Part shown: positions 31,789 to 40,632 of the stretch, piece by piece
How positions within the stretch are numbered: the first letter of the stretch is position 1
Layout: every line of letters starts with the position of its first letter
Program-made: the position numbers and the translations under genes
The notes under the pieces: generated by a model
Database searches by the model: none
What the model was told of the DNA's origin: nothing
The model's input: the letters and a program-made list of their open reading frames with translations, nothing else
Assembly: GCF_002847345.1 (NCBI RefSeq)
Contig: NZ_LXFV01000006.1
Span: 186,001-250,000, forward strand
DNA: 64,000 nt
Reading direction: 5' to 3'
Source of the DNA: Pectobacterium peruviense
Lineage (GTDB): Bacteria > Pseudomonadota > Gammaproteobacteria > Enterobacterales > Enterobacteriaceae

Positions 31789-31969
31789 CTTGCATCAAAG
31801 CACGCTGGTTAAGAATGAGAAGCTTAACGGGCGGTTAATACAGGGTTCGGTCATAAAATCGTTTCCAGTGGAGAGATAGCTGCACTGTAAATAGGAACTG
31901 AAATCCTCAAGATAGGGAATCTGTTAGCGCAGATTCCCTTTTCTCGTTCCCGTGTATGGTTACAGTGAA

Positions 31970-32992
31970 TTACATTACTGTCAAGTCATGTAAAACGGGT
32001 TGCGCATAAATATCCGTATGTAACGCCAGCTCTTTTTCCAGTGTCCGTCCCACGATTTCCATGTTCAGTTCGACATATTCCATCGTTGTGCTCACATTTC
32101 GATGCCCTAGCAAATCCTTAACCAGCAGCAGATTACGCTCCGGCGCTTTCATCAATTCCGTTGCCAACGTATGCCGAAAGCGATGGGCTGATACCAGAAA
32201 TCCACAATCCCGCGACAATCGGTTGAAAAAAGATCGGATGGCTTGCTGTGCTCTCGCTTCATCGTACTGATATTCGTCTTTATGCCGACGAGACTTCATA
32301 AAACGGGTAACATCGAACAAGATATCAGAGGGCTCAGCACCAGCCAGCTTTGCTCGCGCTATTAGCGATGCGAGCCTTGCACGTAACTGGCGAACAGCAG
32401 GAACACGCCATTCACGATGCGTTTTACTCCCCTCCAGACGTAGCTCAATGTATCCTTCATCCAGATTGATATCCTGCAGACGAATATGCAGCAATTGATT
32501 CTGTCGCATTCCTGTGTAGCGAAGGGCATCGAGTACAGTAAGCCAGTACCAGGCAGGATAAAGTGCGCATCTCAGCCCCCAGATAGCATGAGGCTCTTCA
32601 GTTTCTATTCGCTGCATGAGGAGATAAATGGCTGTCAGTTGTTCACGTGTTAACGTCTTCTTCTTTTTTCGCTCTTTTTGAACAACTGCATCGTTAAAGG
32701 GATTTTTGTCCTGATCGATTAAATTTCGCTCTATCGAAAAATTAAATATTGCCCGCATATGGGCCACTTTGTTATTCCACGTATGCGTAGATAGATTACG
32801 TTCTTTTAATAGATTTCGACGCCATTTCAACACATCCCGGTGTGTTATTTGGGCAGGGGAAACGGTCTCTCCCATAAATCGACTAAACCCGCTCACGACT
32901 TTCCGATAGCTGATTTCTGTCGCCTCACGTAAATTATGTGAGAAAAAATACTCATCAACGATTTCGTCCCAGGTCATTGACTTATCTGACAT
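31970..32992 (-). CDS. Tyrosine site-specific integrase
   Basis: This 340-aa tyrosine recombinase presumably integrates and excises the island at the adjacent tRNA-Phe. The catalytic residues are visible: Arg163 in RYTGMRQNQLL, a Lys in the GSKTHREWRVP beta-hairpin, His270 and Arg273 in AHRFRHT, a conserved His in LLGHRNVSTT and the nucleophile Tyr306 in TMEYVELN. A SAM-like core-binding domain occupies the first 110 residues. Its 3' end faces the tRNA 182 bp away. The gene looks intact. Confidence 0.92.
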   Translation of the reverse strand: MSDKSMTWDEIVDEYFFSHNLREATEISYRKVVSGFSRFMGETVSPAQITHRDVLKWRRNLLKERNLSTHTWNNKVAHMRAIFNFSIERNLIDQDKNPFNDAVVQKERKKKKTLTREQLTAIYLLMQRIETEEPHAIWGLRCALYPAWYWLTVLDALRYTGMRQNQLLHIRLQDINLDEGYIELRLEGSKTHREWRVPAVRQLRARLASLIARAKLAGAEPSDILFDVTRFMKSRRHKDEYQYDEARAQQAIRSFFNRLSRDCGFLVSAHRFRHTLATELMKAPERNLLLVKDLLGHRNVSTTMEYVELNMEIVGRTLEKELALHTDIYAQPVLHDLTVM

Positions 32993-33077
32993 ATAAATTC
33001 CTTTCTAATAAAAAGCACAAAATGCATCTTTGCTGTGTGCAGACTAAACATTAGCCCGCTAATCAGATTGCCATACG

Positions 33078-34676
33078 TCAAGGCAAGATCAACAATGCGC
33101 TCTCGTCAGGAATACGATTTCCCCGGTAAAGTGATGACGCTTTAACCAGATAACCGTTAATGTTTTGATACGTCCCCGTACCGGATGGGGTGCTGTATAT
33201 TCTGGCCTGCAGGAAACGCTTGCCATCAGCAACACGATGAACCCCCAGTCGCTCAAAAGATGACTGTAATGCGTTGCGCTTCCCCTTATTTCCAGCCTCC
33301 TTCTGAAACTGATAAAATATTTCAGGAACACACAAGAAGACGAACCCGGCAACAATGTGAGCACGAGCGCCCTCTTCATTTATCGTTATTTTCCCTTCAA
33401 TTAAACCTGCTGATAACCACTCCAGAAATACCGCGCCTTTATTATTCGCCTCTCGAATGTTATCGCTATTTTCTGGAGAAAAAATAGCGGGTGCTTTCGG
33501 TTCATTCAACGGCGTCTTTTCACTCTCCTTGTGGTTGTTTATTTCATCTGGAACAGGGATATCTATATCGAGTGCCGTTTCAACGTCAGGCACAAGTGCT
33601 TCTGCCATACCGGAAAAAAGGTTCAGAAGCGCTTGAGTATCATTTTGAGTAGATTCCGGGACCAACTCAGTGACTGACTGTTTTTCAACAATTGAGACCG
33701 AGCCAGTTGGTACTGCTGAATCCAGCACCGAAACAAGCTCAGGCTGGAGTAATGGCTCGTGTTTTTGTAGCACGAGCTCAGGGTCTGGACTCGGAGATGA
33801 TATGTTACCGTTAGCAGCTACTGATGAATTGCTATCAGGCAGCGCTGATGTTAGCGCTGAAGCAACTAAAGGTTCCGGTGGCAAAATCACAGCCTCAACG
33901 CTTTCCGTCGCCAGCTGCGCCGGTAGCAACATACCCGTTAACGATGGCGCGCCACATTTCTCTGCAGCCGACAATAACAACTCATCAATCAGTGCGATCG
34001 TTGCGGGTCTCCCCTGCATACGCTGGGCCAGGCAATCGAATGCATCAGGAATAGTCGATAACCAGGGTAATACCGATAATGGCAATAACTGACCGGCCAG
34101 CAGTGATACCCGCCCTTGCGCATAGGATGGGGGCAATTTATCTATACAAGGTCGAAAGCGAAATGGCTTCCCCGGAATAGTAAAGCCCGGCATCCAGCAT
34201 TCCCCACCATCCAGCTCTCCTTCCCACTCACAAAGCAAGGGCAAGTGATAAAACAAGGCCGACCAGAACACGACTGCATTCCAGAGTAACCCCTGAGCGG
34301 CTTGTTCTTCTGGCGGGATCCCTGGCGGTAACGTTCTCCCCTTGGCCAACCTGACGGCATAGGCAGTGAACTGCACGGTCAAATCACCAAATGCGCCAGC
34401 ATATGCCCAGTTTCCCTCGTTCGAGGCAGGTAGGTTCTGAACACGGCTGAGTAATGAAAACAGCGGCGTCAGGTAACACTGCCGATAGAATGCCGCCGGC
34501 AACGCATGATTATCGTTGAGCTGCTGGAGAAAAGTCTGCCGCTTTGGAAGCGAAATCAACGCATCAACAGAAAGGGGGAGATAATATCCAAGTGGGCAGG
34601 CTGGTTCAGGCGAAATGGCTTCACTTCGGGGAACATTATCCGTCCCAACAATAAAATTTTTTATTCGGTTGAACAT
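33078..34676 (-). CDS. TraI_2-type relaxase relative, putative conjugative element protein
   Basis: The C-terminal 120 residues (FLEWLSAGLIEGKITINEEGA; ARAHIVAGFVFLCVPEIFYQ) resemble the TraI_2_C domain of MOBH-type relaxases of integrative elements, and the N-terminal 200 residues follow the TraI_2 layout (ACPLGYYLPLSVDALISLP; RTLPPGIPPEEQAAQGLLWN). However, where family members carry histidine pairs for metal binding, this protein has NWAYAGAFGDLTVQF and FYHLPLL. A long low-complexity linker (Pro/Ser/Glu-rich, residues about 260-400) joins the ends. At 532 aa it is near the short end of the family. It may be an inactivated or structural relaxase; relaxase activity is doubtful. Confidence 0.65.
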   Translation of the reverse strand: MFNRIKNFIVGTDNVPRSEAISPEPACPLGYYLPLSVDALISLPKRQTFLQQLNDNHALPAAFYRQCYLTPLFSLLSRVQNLPASNEGNWAYAGAFGDLTVQFTAYAVRLAKGRTLPPGIPPEEQAAQGLLWNAVVFWSALFYHLPLLCEWEGELDGGECWMPGFTIPGKPFRFRPCIDKLPPSYAQGRVSLLAGQLLPLSVLPWLSTIPDAFDCLAQRMQGRPATIALIDELLLSAAEKCGAPSLTGMLLPAQLATESVEAVILPPEPLVASALTSALPDSNSSVAANGNISSPSPDPELVLQKHEPLLQPELVSVLDSAVPTGSVSIVEKQSVTELVPESTQNDTQALLNLFSGMAEALVPDVETALDIDIPVPDEINNHKESEKTPLNEPKAPAIFSPENSDNIREANNKGAVFLEWLSAGLIEGKITINEEGARAHIVAGFVFLCVPEIFYQFQKEAGNKGKRNALQSSFERLGVHRVADGKRFLQARIYSTPSGTGTYQNINGYLVKASSLYRGNRIPDESALLILP

Positions 34677-34773
34677 GATTGCCTCCGGCCAGTAAGCGGC
34701 ACAGTCTTGAGCGGCTCATAGACCCGAGGCAAGAGGAAACTCTTTTTGCATTTTAAAAATTATTTGGTGTTAC

Positions 34774-34818
34774 CAACGGTGAAAAACTGATCCACCCCAA
34801 CGGTTGAAAACTGATCTA
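34774..34818. repeat. Two-copy 24-bp-period repeat, possible IS21-type end remnant
   Basis: CAACGGTGAAAAACTGATCCA (34774-34794) and CAACGGTTGAAAACTGATCTA (34798-34818) are near-identical and 24 bp apart. Multiple short repeats with TGATCCA cores are typical of IS21-family termini. No transposase gene is nearby, so this may be a solo end left by deletion. The remaining 292-bp gap between the TraI-like and DinB genes shows no other feature. Confidence 0.4.
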
Positions 34819-34968
34819 GGGGTTAACCGTTGCTCGATATAGCAGCGTCTTGTAGAGACATAGTCTGCTAAGAGCGAGAAACTGACCTTCCTTGACATTC
34901 ATTTATTCACTCAAGTTTTTGCTTAAGGCGCCAGTGGGATTTTAAATTTACATGACCCTGTCACTCGT

Positions 34969-35460
34969 TTACTTGTGGTTATGATCTCTTAGAAAAACGG
35001 TCAGTACGTCCTTGGGTGGAGTTACACTACTTTCTGAAAGTAGCCAACCTACAGCGCCGCGATGATATGTTCCGTGAAACAGCACATGATTGAGCATATC
35101 GATTGCCTTCATCTCACCAGATCCACCATCGACAAATTGGAATTTAATTGTTTCAGCAAGGCCAACGGGGGACATAGAATTGACATGTTGAATATACCAG
35201 TCTGTACATTCAGTCATCGTTATTAGAAGCTCGTCAGCAGAGGGGGTTTCTGGCGTGTTCAGTGCAGTGTAGGAATGCTTCTGACCGGTAATGTTAGCTC
35301 TGAATATCATATCAACCACATGTATGTGGTTCATCAATCTGAGCGTCAGATGGCGTTTTTCTGCATTAGCAGACGCATCAATTCTTTTAATCGCTTGTAG
35401 AGTTTCAATATCTATCCAGCGCTTGTATCTAAACAGCGTAATTATTGTGTCAGTACCCAT
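34969..35460 (-). CDS. DinB-fold metalloprotein
   Basis: The 163-aa product is a predicted four-helix DinB-superfamily protein. The usual metal-binding histidine triad can be placed at His45 or His47 (LMNHIHVVD) and His129/His133 (NHVLFHGTYHRG). Many members are thiol-dependent transferases (mycothiol, bacillithiol or glutathione related), others are uncharacterised DNA-damage-inducible proteins. The substrate cannot be inferred. It is a lone cargo gene between relaxase-like and helicase genes. Confidence 0.8.
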   Translation of the reverse strand: MGTDTIITLFRYKRWIDIETLQAIKRIDASANAEKRHLTLRLMNHIHVVDMIFRANITGQKHSYTALNTPETPSADELLITMTECTDWYIQHVNSMSPVGLAETIKFQFVDGGSGEMKAIDMLNHVLFHGTYHRGAVGWLLSESSVTPPKDVLTVFLRDHNHK

Positions 35461-35579
35461 GCGTTACCTCTTTTATCTATTTTATGATCATATCAGTAAC
35501 ATGTTGGGCTCTCTACTAACTTCCGCTTCTGGCACTGAGTTGACTGTCAAATCTGGTTGGTTCACAAGTAACATCCGTA

Positions 35580-37040
35580 TCAGATTAAGTTCGAGTCAGT
35601 AAATTGATCCTCTGCAATATCGTCAGACTCTTCCTGTTCACAAAGCAGCTTCAATAATTCATTTCGAACCAAAAGTTTCCGAGCCCGGGTTGTGGCCACA
35701 TACAGCAAGTTAGTTTCATCCGTCCTGGCTGCTTCAGATAACAACGGGTCGGTAATATCCGAGAAGTCGTCGTTTAGCATCACCGTGTCCCATTCCAGTC
35801 CCTTGCTGCGATGCGCGGTCGATACCACGACATCGGCATCTTTTTCATTCGTCGTCGCCTGACTACGCAAGACCTGTAGTTTTTGCGGGAGCGGGAAATA
35901 TTTATCCAGCAAGCCGATAGCCTGGTTCATTTCAACATCGCCGGTTGCCTTGGTCATAGATTTATACTCTTCAAAATCCCGGTATTCACGACTAAGACGT
36001 GGTGTACGCATCCGTTCAGGCATATCGACTGAAAACCAGTACAAGTCTTCCAGCTCTTCCGTTTTATAGCCTTCAATCCCACCGACCCAGTACACTATTT
36101 TCTCTTTCATGCTCTCATAGAGAGCTGCACCGATGACACCGGCAACCGTACGGCTGAGGATCGTGTAACGCGAAACGTCTGCAGGCAGTCGATCAATTAC
36201 ATCGTCATCACCGCCATTGCCAATCACTGGGTGTGTTTCTTCCTGGCGTGCCAGCAAAACATTCGCCATTTCGGCAACAGCCGGACCAAATCGAAAGCTC
36301 TGCGTCAGCCACAAACGGTCAGCACCTTCCAGTGCTGGAGAATTCAGCGCGTTATCGGCCCCACGAAAACGATAAATTTGCTGATGGCGATCGCCAACCA
36401 GGACGACATTACAATTTTGAGTAAGTACCAGCGAACTGATGACAGGATTGGCATCCTGCGCCTCATCAAACAGGATCGTGTCCCAACGTTTTGACAAATC
36501 GGGCGCTGACAACTGGAACAATTTCAGATAGGTATCATGCGTGACAGGAAACGTCGAATCGATGCAGCTCATCTCATTCCACAGAAACTGAGCCGCCCCC
36601 AATATATTGTCTGCATCTAGTCCTTCGCGATCACCCTCATCCGGAAGATGCTCATAACTGAGTGCCAAAGAAGCGCTGCACAGGAAATGGTTCAGCGCAG
36701 TCAACGCTATTCTGACCAGCGGCCAGTGGCGGGTATTCAGTTTCCGGCCGACGTCGGTAATGCGCAAATTGGGTGTTAATCTCGGCTTTAGATGCTTGCC
36801 AAATTTCATCCATGCTAGTTGATGAGAGGTCTTACACTCAACATTGAATGGAAACTTGCGTTCCGCATCATCACGAACTGCACGATTATACGCAAGGTAG
36901 AGCATCCTTCGGTCAGGATTGGCCTGCGCGTAGCGAACCAGCGTTGTCGTTTTACCAGTGCCAGCAAAAGCATTAACGACCAGATGTCTCCCTTTCCAGT
37001 TGATCACAGCGGATTGTTCTGCCGTGTCCAAGTAAGCCAT
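35580..37040 (-). CDS. UvrD/FBH1-like superfamily 1A helicase
   Basis: The 486-aa protein has the SF1A helicase motifs in order: Walker A AFAGTGKTTTL (Lys30), motif Ia (MLYLAYNRAVRDDAE), Walker B ILFDEAQDANP, motif III (VLVGDRHQQIYRFRGA), motif IV (LTQSFRFGPAVAEMAN), motif V (VVSTAHRSKGLEWDTVML) and motif VI (LLYVATTRARKLL). It lacks the large 1B/2B insertions of UvrD and resembles short FBH1-like helicases. The frame opens at 37163, but ATG 37040 follows GGAG at good spacing. It may aid element replication or act in defence. Confidence 0.85.
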   Translation of the reverse strand: MAYLDTAEQSAVINWKGRHLVVNAFAGTGKTTTLVRYAQANPDRRMLYLAYNRAVRDDAERKFPFNVECKTSHQLAWMKFGKHLKPRLTPNLRITDVGRKLNTRHWPLVRIALTALNHFLCSASLALSYEHLPDEGDREGLDADNILGAAQFLWNEMSCIDSTFPVTHDTYLKLFQLSAPDLSKRWDTILFDEAQDANPVISSLVLTQNCNVVLVGDRHQQIYRFRGADNALNSPALEGADRLWLTQSFRFGPAVAEMANVLLARQEETHPVIGNGGDDDVIDRLPADVSRYTILSRTVAGVIGAALYESMKEKIVYWVGGIEGYKTEELEDLYWFSVDMPERMRTPRLSREYRDFEEYKSMTKATGDVEMNQAIGLLDKYFPLPQKLQVLRSQATTNEKDADVVVSTAHRSKGLEWDTVMLNDDFSDITDPLLSEAARTDETNLLYVATTRARKLLVRNELLKLLCEQEESDDIAEDQFTDSNLI

Positions 37041-37459
37041 ATCTGTACTCCATGGTGAAAAATCATGTTCGCACAGTGCAAGAAAGGGAGATCTATCGCC
37101 ATTAAAAACTAATTCTTCATTTTGGAAATTTTCAGAGCTCAGAAATTTCACTGCTGACCGCATTCAAAAAAATAACAAACAACAAATTACTTTTTAACCT
37201 TGATCAGATAACCACTTTGTCTATAGTAAATAGCACTTACCTCAATCACATCACTGTTAAGAACAAACCAAGCTAAAAATTAAAAAACCATTATAAAAAA
37301 CACTCAAATTTAATATAATTAAAATTAGTTAAAAATCCATTTCAATAAAATAACTGTCATAGATTAATGAATCACATTAGTTTTTCACTTCTCATCGTGT
37401 GATAGCAGCGCTGATGGATGCAGTGCCACTCCCGGCAAGTGTAGCGCCTTTATGCGAAG
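37041..37459. other. AT-rich boundary region before the coronafacate cluster
   Basis: About 420 bp with no supported gene apart from the open extension of the helicase frame. Base composition becomes strongly AT-rich from about 37180 and stays so through the LysR gene, cfl and cfa1, which may mark a junction between separately acquired segments. Confidence 0.55.
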
Positions 37460-38422
37460 CTACTTAGTAATCTTTTCCGTCGCTACCAATCTACAATTAT
37501 CCGTATCGCATTTATCATTAAAACACAACTCTGCCAACCCCCTACCAGATAAATCTAATTTCACGCACTCTAGCAAGGAGGATAAATCATTATCATCATC
37601 ACTACCCCTCAAAAAATAATATCCCTTACCAGAATACAAAGAAAATTTAAAAGGTGTTAACAAAACGCCATCCATTAATTCATCATAGACCATTCCAATA
37701 TCAACAACCGCTATCCCCAATCCTTTTATCACTGCATTAATAGCTGAATCCATCGACTCAAACTCATACTTATTAATAACTTGAAACCGATCTTTCAAAC
37801 GTGACTCTTCACACCAAGAAAACCAATCTAATTCTCTTGATTTAACATAAACGAGATCAATTAGAATTCTATTATCTTTTTCAAAGAGATGTAACAACTT
37901 TGGAGACACCACTACAATTAAACACTCAGGTGAAAGCAAAGTACAATTCCATTCATCAGAAAACTTACCATCGCCATATTTTACTGTTGCATCATGATTT
38001 TTTAAATTGGCAATAGAATGAGAATAGTCATCATTTATAGTTTCGACAGTGATTATTGGGAAGTTATCTTTATTTTTATATTTTCTTAAAATAGGAATGA
38101 ACTGGCGTATAGAAAAAGTGTATGGACTGCTTATAGTTAATACGATTCCAGCACGGTGAACATTTTCACATGCTTTACTTAGTATTTCGAATGCATGGCG
38201 AAGATCACCAGCAAAAGACTCACCTTCTTTAGTTAAAAAAACCTTTGGCCCTTTACGATAGAAAAGCTTCCTGCCAAAAAAAACCTCTATGGTATTGATA
38301 TGCTTACTAATTGCACTTTGCGAAATAAATAACTCACTCGCAGCCAAAGTGAAAGATTGATGCTTGGCTGCTGATTCAAAAGCCTTTAATGCGTAAAGAG
38401 GGGGAATATTAGTCCAATCCAT
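37460..38422 (-). CDS. LysR-family regulator next to the coronafacate operon
   Basis: The 320-aa product has a GcvA-like LysR winged helix (LYALKAFESAAKHQSFTLAA; ASELFISQSAISKHINTIE; KLFYRKGPKVFLTKEG) and a C-terminal effector domain that ends with an unusual Cys/Asp-rich tail (ELCFNDKCDTDNC). It is transcribed divergently from cfl with a 259-bp gap, the classic arrangement for a LysR protein that controls its neighbour. It is AT-rich like cfl. The Pseudomonas syringae coronafacate genes are instead controlled by the CorRSP two-component-type system, so this would be a different regulator. Target and ligand are inferred, not shown. Confidence 0.85.
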   Translation of the reverse strand: MDWTNIPPLYALKAFESAAKHQSFTLAASELFISQSAISKHINTIEVFFGRKLFYRKGPKVFLTKEGESFAGDLRHAFEILSKACENVHRAGIVLTISSPYTFSIRQFIPILRKYKNKDNFPIITVETINDDYSHSIANLKNHDATVKYGDGKFSDEWNCTLLSPECLIVVVSPKLLHLFEKDNRILIDLVYVKSRELDWFSWCEESRLKDRFQVINKYEFESMDSAINAVIKGLGIAVVDIGMVYDELMDGVLLTPFKFSLYSGKGYYFLRGSDDDNDLSSLLECVKLDLSGRGLAELCFNDKCDTDNCRLVATEKITK

Positions 38423-38681
38423 TTATTCATCTCCATGATACGAAAACTTCCCAATAAACGCACACTAGCTATCTCTTACTTCAAAATCATTAACCATGAG
38501 AATAATCTCAAAACCCCATAAAATAAACCATGAAAAAAAGGAATAGTAACAATAACTATTTTCCCATTTTTAAACTGAAAAACATCATCTATAACCAAAA
38601 GTAAATATTAATCCCCAAACCTCGCAGCCCAATTACTTAGCTTACTTTTATTAAGTGTTAGATGGAAAAATGGGAGCAACT
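38423..38681. other. Divergent LysR/cfl promoter region
   Basis: This very AT-rich 259-bp gap should hold the promoter of the cfl-cfa operon and the LysR binding site. Several T-N11-A palindromes are possible by chance in such composition, so I do not single one out. Confidence 0.5.
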
Positions 38682-40244
38682 ATGAATACCTTTTCATCAT
38701 TTAGAAAGCACGCTCTTTTACATTCAAAGGAGACAGCAGTAAAATCAATCAATCACAATATATCTTTTTATAATTTACTTCTCTTAATCCAGCGAATAGC
38801 CACAGGATTGAAGAGTGCAAATATAAAAAAAGGAGACCGAATTTCTATCCATATGGGAAACTGCTTTGAACTTATAGCTACATATTATGCCTGCCTAAAA
38901 ATTGGAGCAGTCTTTGTCCCTCTCAGCCTAAAACTGTCTGCTAAAGAAGTGAAAAATTTAATTCAACATAGCTCATCCTGTGCGTACATTGGTGACAAAA
39001 AAAGATTTTATGAAACAAAACAAGAAATTGAATCATGTACAATGCTAGAAAAAATATGGGTTATAGATCTAAAAATAGAAGATAAAGAAAATAATACACA
39101 TAATTGGGAAGAAATCATCTCACAACCTTATGATTATTCAGAAGATAACATTTACACAGACGAAATCGCATCTATATTTTACACATCAGGAACGACAGGA
39201 CACCCTAAAGGAATTGTTTATTCACAAAAAACACTAATTGATGCTGTAAATTTAACAAAAGTAACCATAAACCCCAGACTCCCCAAATCAGATGGTGATA
39301 AGCCTGCTATTCTTAGCTTAGTCGATCTCATTAGCCCATGGAGTATACTTATTACCTTTGCTGCTCTTCAAAAGGGTTATTCAGTACTATTACTTTCAGA
39401 AGTCGACATAGAAAACATTACAGAAACATTAAAAGAAACATTAAAAGAAACACAGCCAGCATGGATTGCAGGAACACCGTCAAACTTTCATAAAATCATT
39501 AAAAATGAAGAAAACAACAACAATTCACTCGATCTTAGTGAAACAGTTTGTGTCGCGGGAGGTGACTCCTGCGCAACAGAATTAAGCCAGAAATTTTTTG
39601 AGTGTTTTGGTTCTCATCTTCAAAGTTCTTATGGTCAAACAGAATTAGGGGGGCCAGTAATATACCATCACGATATCTATGCTATCAACGAACCCTCTAT
39701 TGGTTGGCCCCTACCTGGCGTAGAAATTAAAATAAATAATACTCAATCAAGTAATGGAGAACTTCTAATTCGCTCTCCGGCGAAAACCATAGGAATTTGG
39801 AATGGACATGATATTGAACTATTTCCCTCTGATCGATGGCTCGCTACCGGTGACCTTGTTCGTCAAGAAAATAATAGAAACTTGATTTTCCTCGGGAGAG
39901 AAAAAGATCAAATAAAAATAGAGGGCTATCCTGTATACCCAATAGAAATTGAGAATACTCTTATTCAACACGCAGACATCGCCGCCTCAGTTGTGTTTAG
40001 CGTCCCAGATAAATTCGCTGGTGAACGTATTATTGCATTAATTCAACCCCAAAAAAACCACTCACTTAAGGCGGAAACAATAGCATCCTACTTATCCGAT
40101 AACCTTGCTCATTACAAACATCCATCCGAATACATTTTCATTAAAGAAATACCTGTCAATACCACGGGAAAAATCAGCCGTAGGAAACTATCAAATGAAT
40201 ACCACTTATTAAAGAGTCAGGCGGAAAAAGTTTTTACGTTATAA
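38682..40244 (+). CDS. cfl: Coronafacate ligase-like acyl-adenylating enzyme
   Basis: Cfl is thought to activate coronafacic acid and join it by an amide bond to an amino acid (isoleucine-type conjugates when no coronamic acid is made). The 520-aa protein has the adenylation core FYTSGTTGHPKG (Thr168 onward), SYGQTELGGPV, ATGDLVR and the C-terminal catalytic Lys497 in TTGKISRRKL. No carrier domain is attached. The frame opens at 38655, but ATG 38682 has GGGAG five bases upstream. It contains an in-frame 12-bp repeat (GAAACATTAAAA, 39423-39446). It is the first gene of the operon, 112 nt before cfa1. Confidence 0.85.
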   Translation: MNTFSSFRKHALLHSKETAVKSINHNISFYNLLLLIQRIATGLKSANIKKGDRISIHMGNCFELIATYYACLKIGAVFVPLSLKLSAKEVKNLIQHSSSCAYIGDKKRFYETKQEIESCTMLEKIWVIDLKIEDKENNTHNWEEIISQPYDYSEDNIYTDEIASIFYTSGTTGHPKGIVYSQKTLIDAVNLTKVTINPRLPKSDGDKPAILSLVDLISPWSILITFAALQKGYSVLLLSEVDIENITETLKETLKETQPAWIAGTPSNFHKIIKNEENNNNSLDLSETVCVAGGDSCATELSQKFFECFGSHLQSSYGQTELGGPVIYHHDIYAINEPSIGWPLPGVEIKINNTQSSNGELLIRSPAKTIGIWNGHDIELFPSDRWLATGDLVRQENNRNLIFLGREKDQIKIEGYPVYPIEIENTLIQHADIAASVVFSVPDKFAGERIIALIQPQKNHSLKAETIASYLSDNLAHYKHPSEYIFIKEIPVNTTGKISRRKLSNEYHLLKSQAEKVFTL

Positions 40245-40356
40245 GAAAATAGTAAACATCAAAGAATTTATGAAATCCATTCACAAACCATGAATAGATA
40301 ACATGAATGACATCTAAAGCATTAAAAACACTTATTAACCTAAAGGAATCATCACC

Positions 40357-40632
40357 TTGAAAAATATAGAAAACACTATTATCGGAATTCTAATCGACGA
40401 TCTATTTATTGGCATCCCTCGTTCAGAAATTGAGACAGATATCAATATGCGAGATGGTCTTGGTCTAGATTCCTTAGGGTTCAGTGAACTACGAGCCCAG
40501 TGTGAGTATGCGTTTAACATCAAAATTGAAGATGAATACTTTACTCCTCAATATTTCGATTCAATTCAAACGCTCACAAAATTGATTTCAGAGTTAATTC
40601 TCAAATCAAATAATCAGGAGGGGAACCAATGA
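40357..40632 (+). CDS. cfa1: Discrete acyl carrier protein Cfa1
   Basis: This 91-aa acyl carrier protein has the phosphopantetheine site LGLDSLGFSELR with Ser39 as the attachment residue. In the coronafacate pathway Cfa1 carries the intermediate that Cfa2 to Cfa5 turn into the cyclopentenone starter unit. It begins with TTG (preceded by AAAGGA at 9-nt spacing), which fits the family N-terminus MKNIENTIIG. It overlaps cfa2 by 4 nt. Confidence 0.88.
   Translation: MKNIENTIIGILIDDLFIGIPRSEIETDINMRDGLGLDSLGFSELRAQCEYAFNIKIEDEYFTPQYFDSIQTLTKLISELILKSNNQEGNQ

Noticed and set aside
35580..37040. UvrD-like helicase as half of a Gabija-type defence system
   Set aside because: The required OLD-family nuclease partner is not adjacent; the neighbours are a DinB-fold gene and a LysR regulator.
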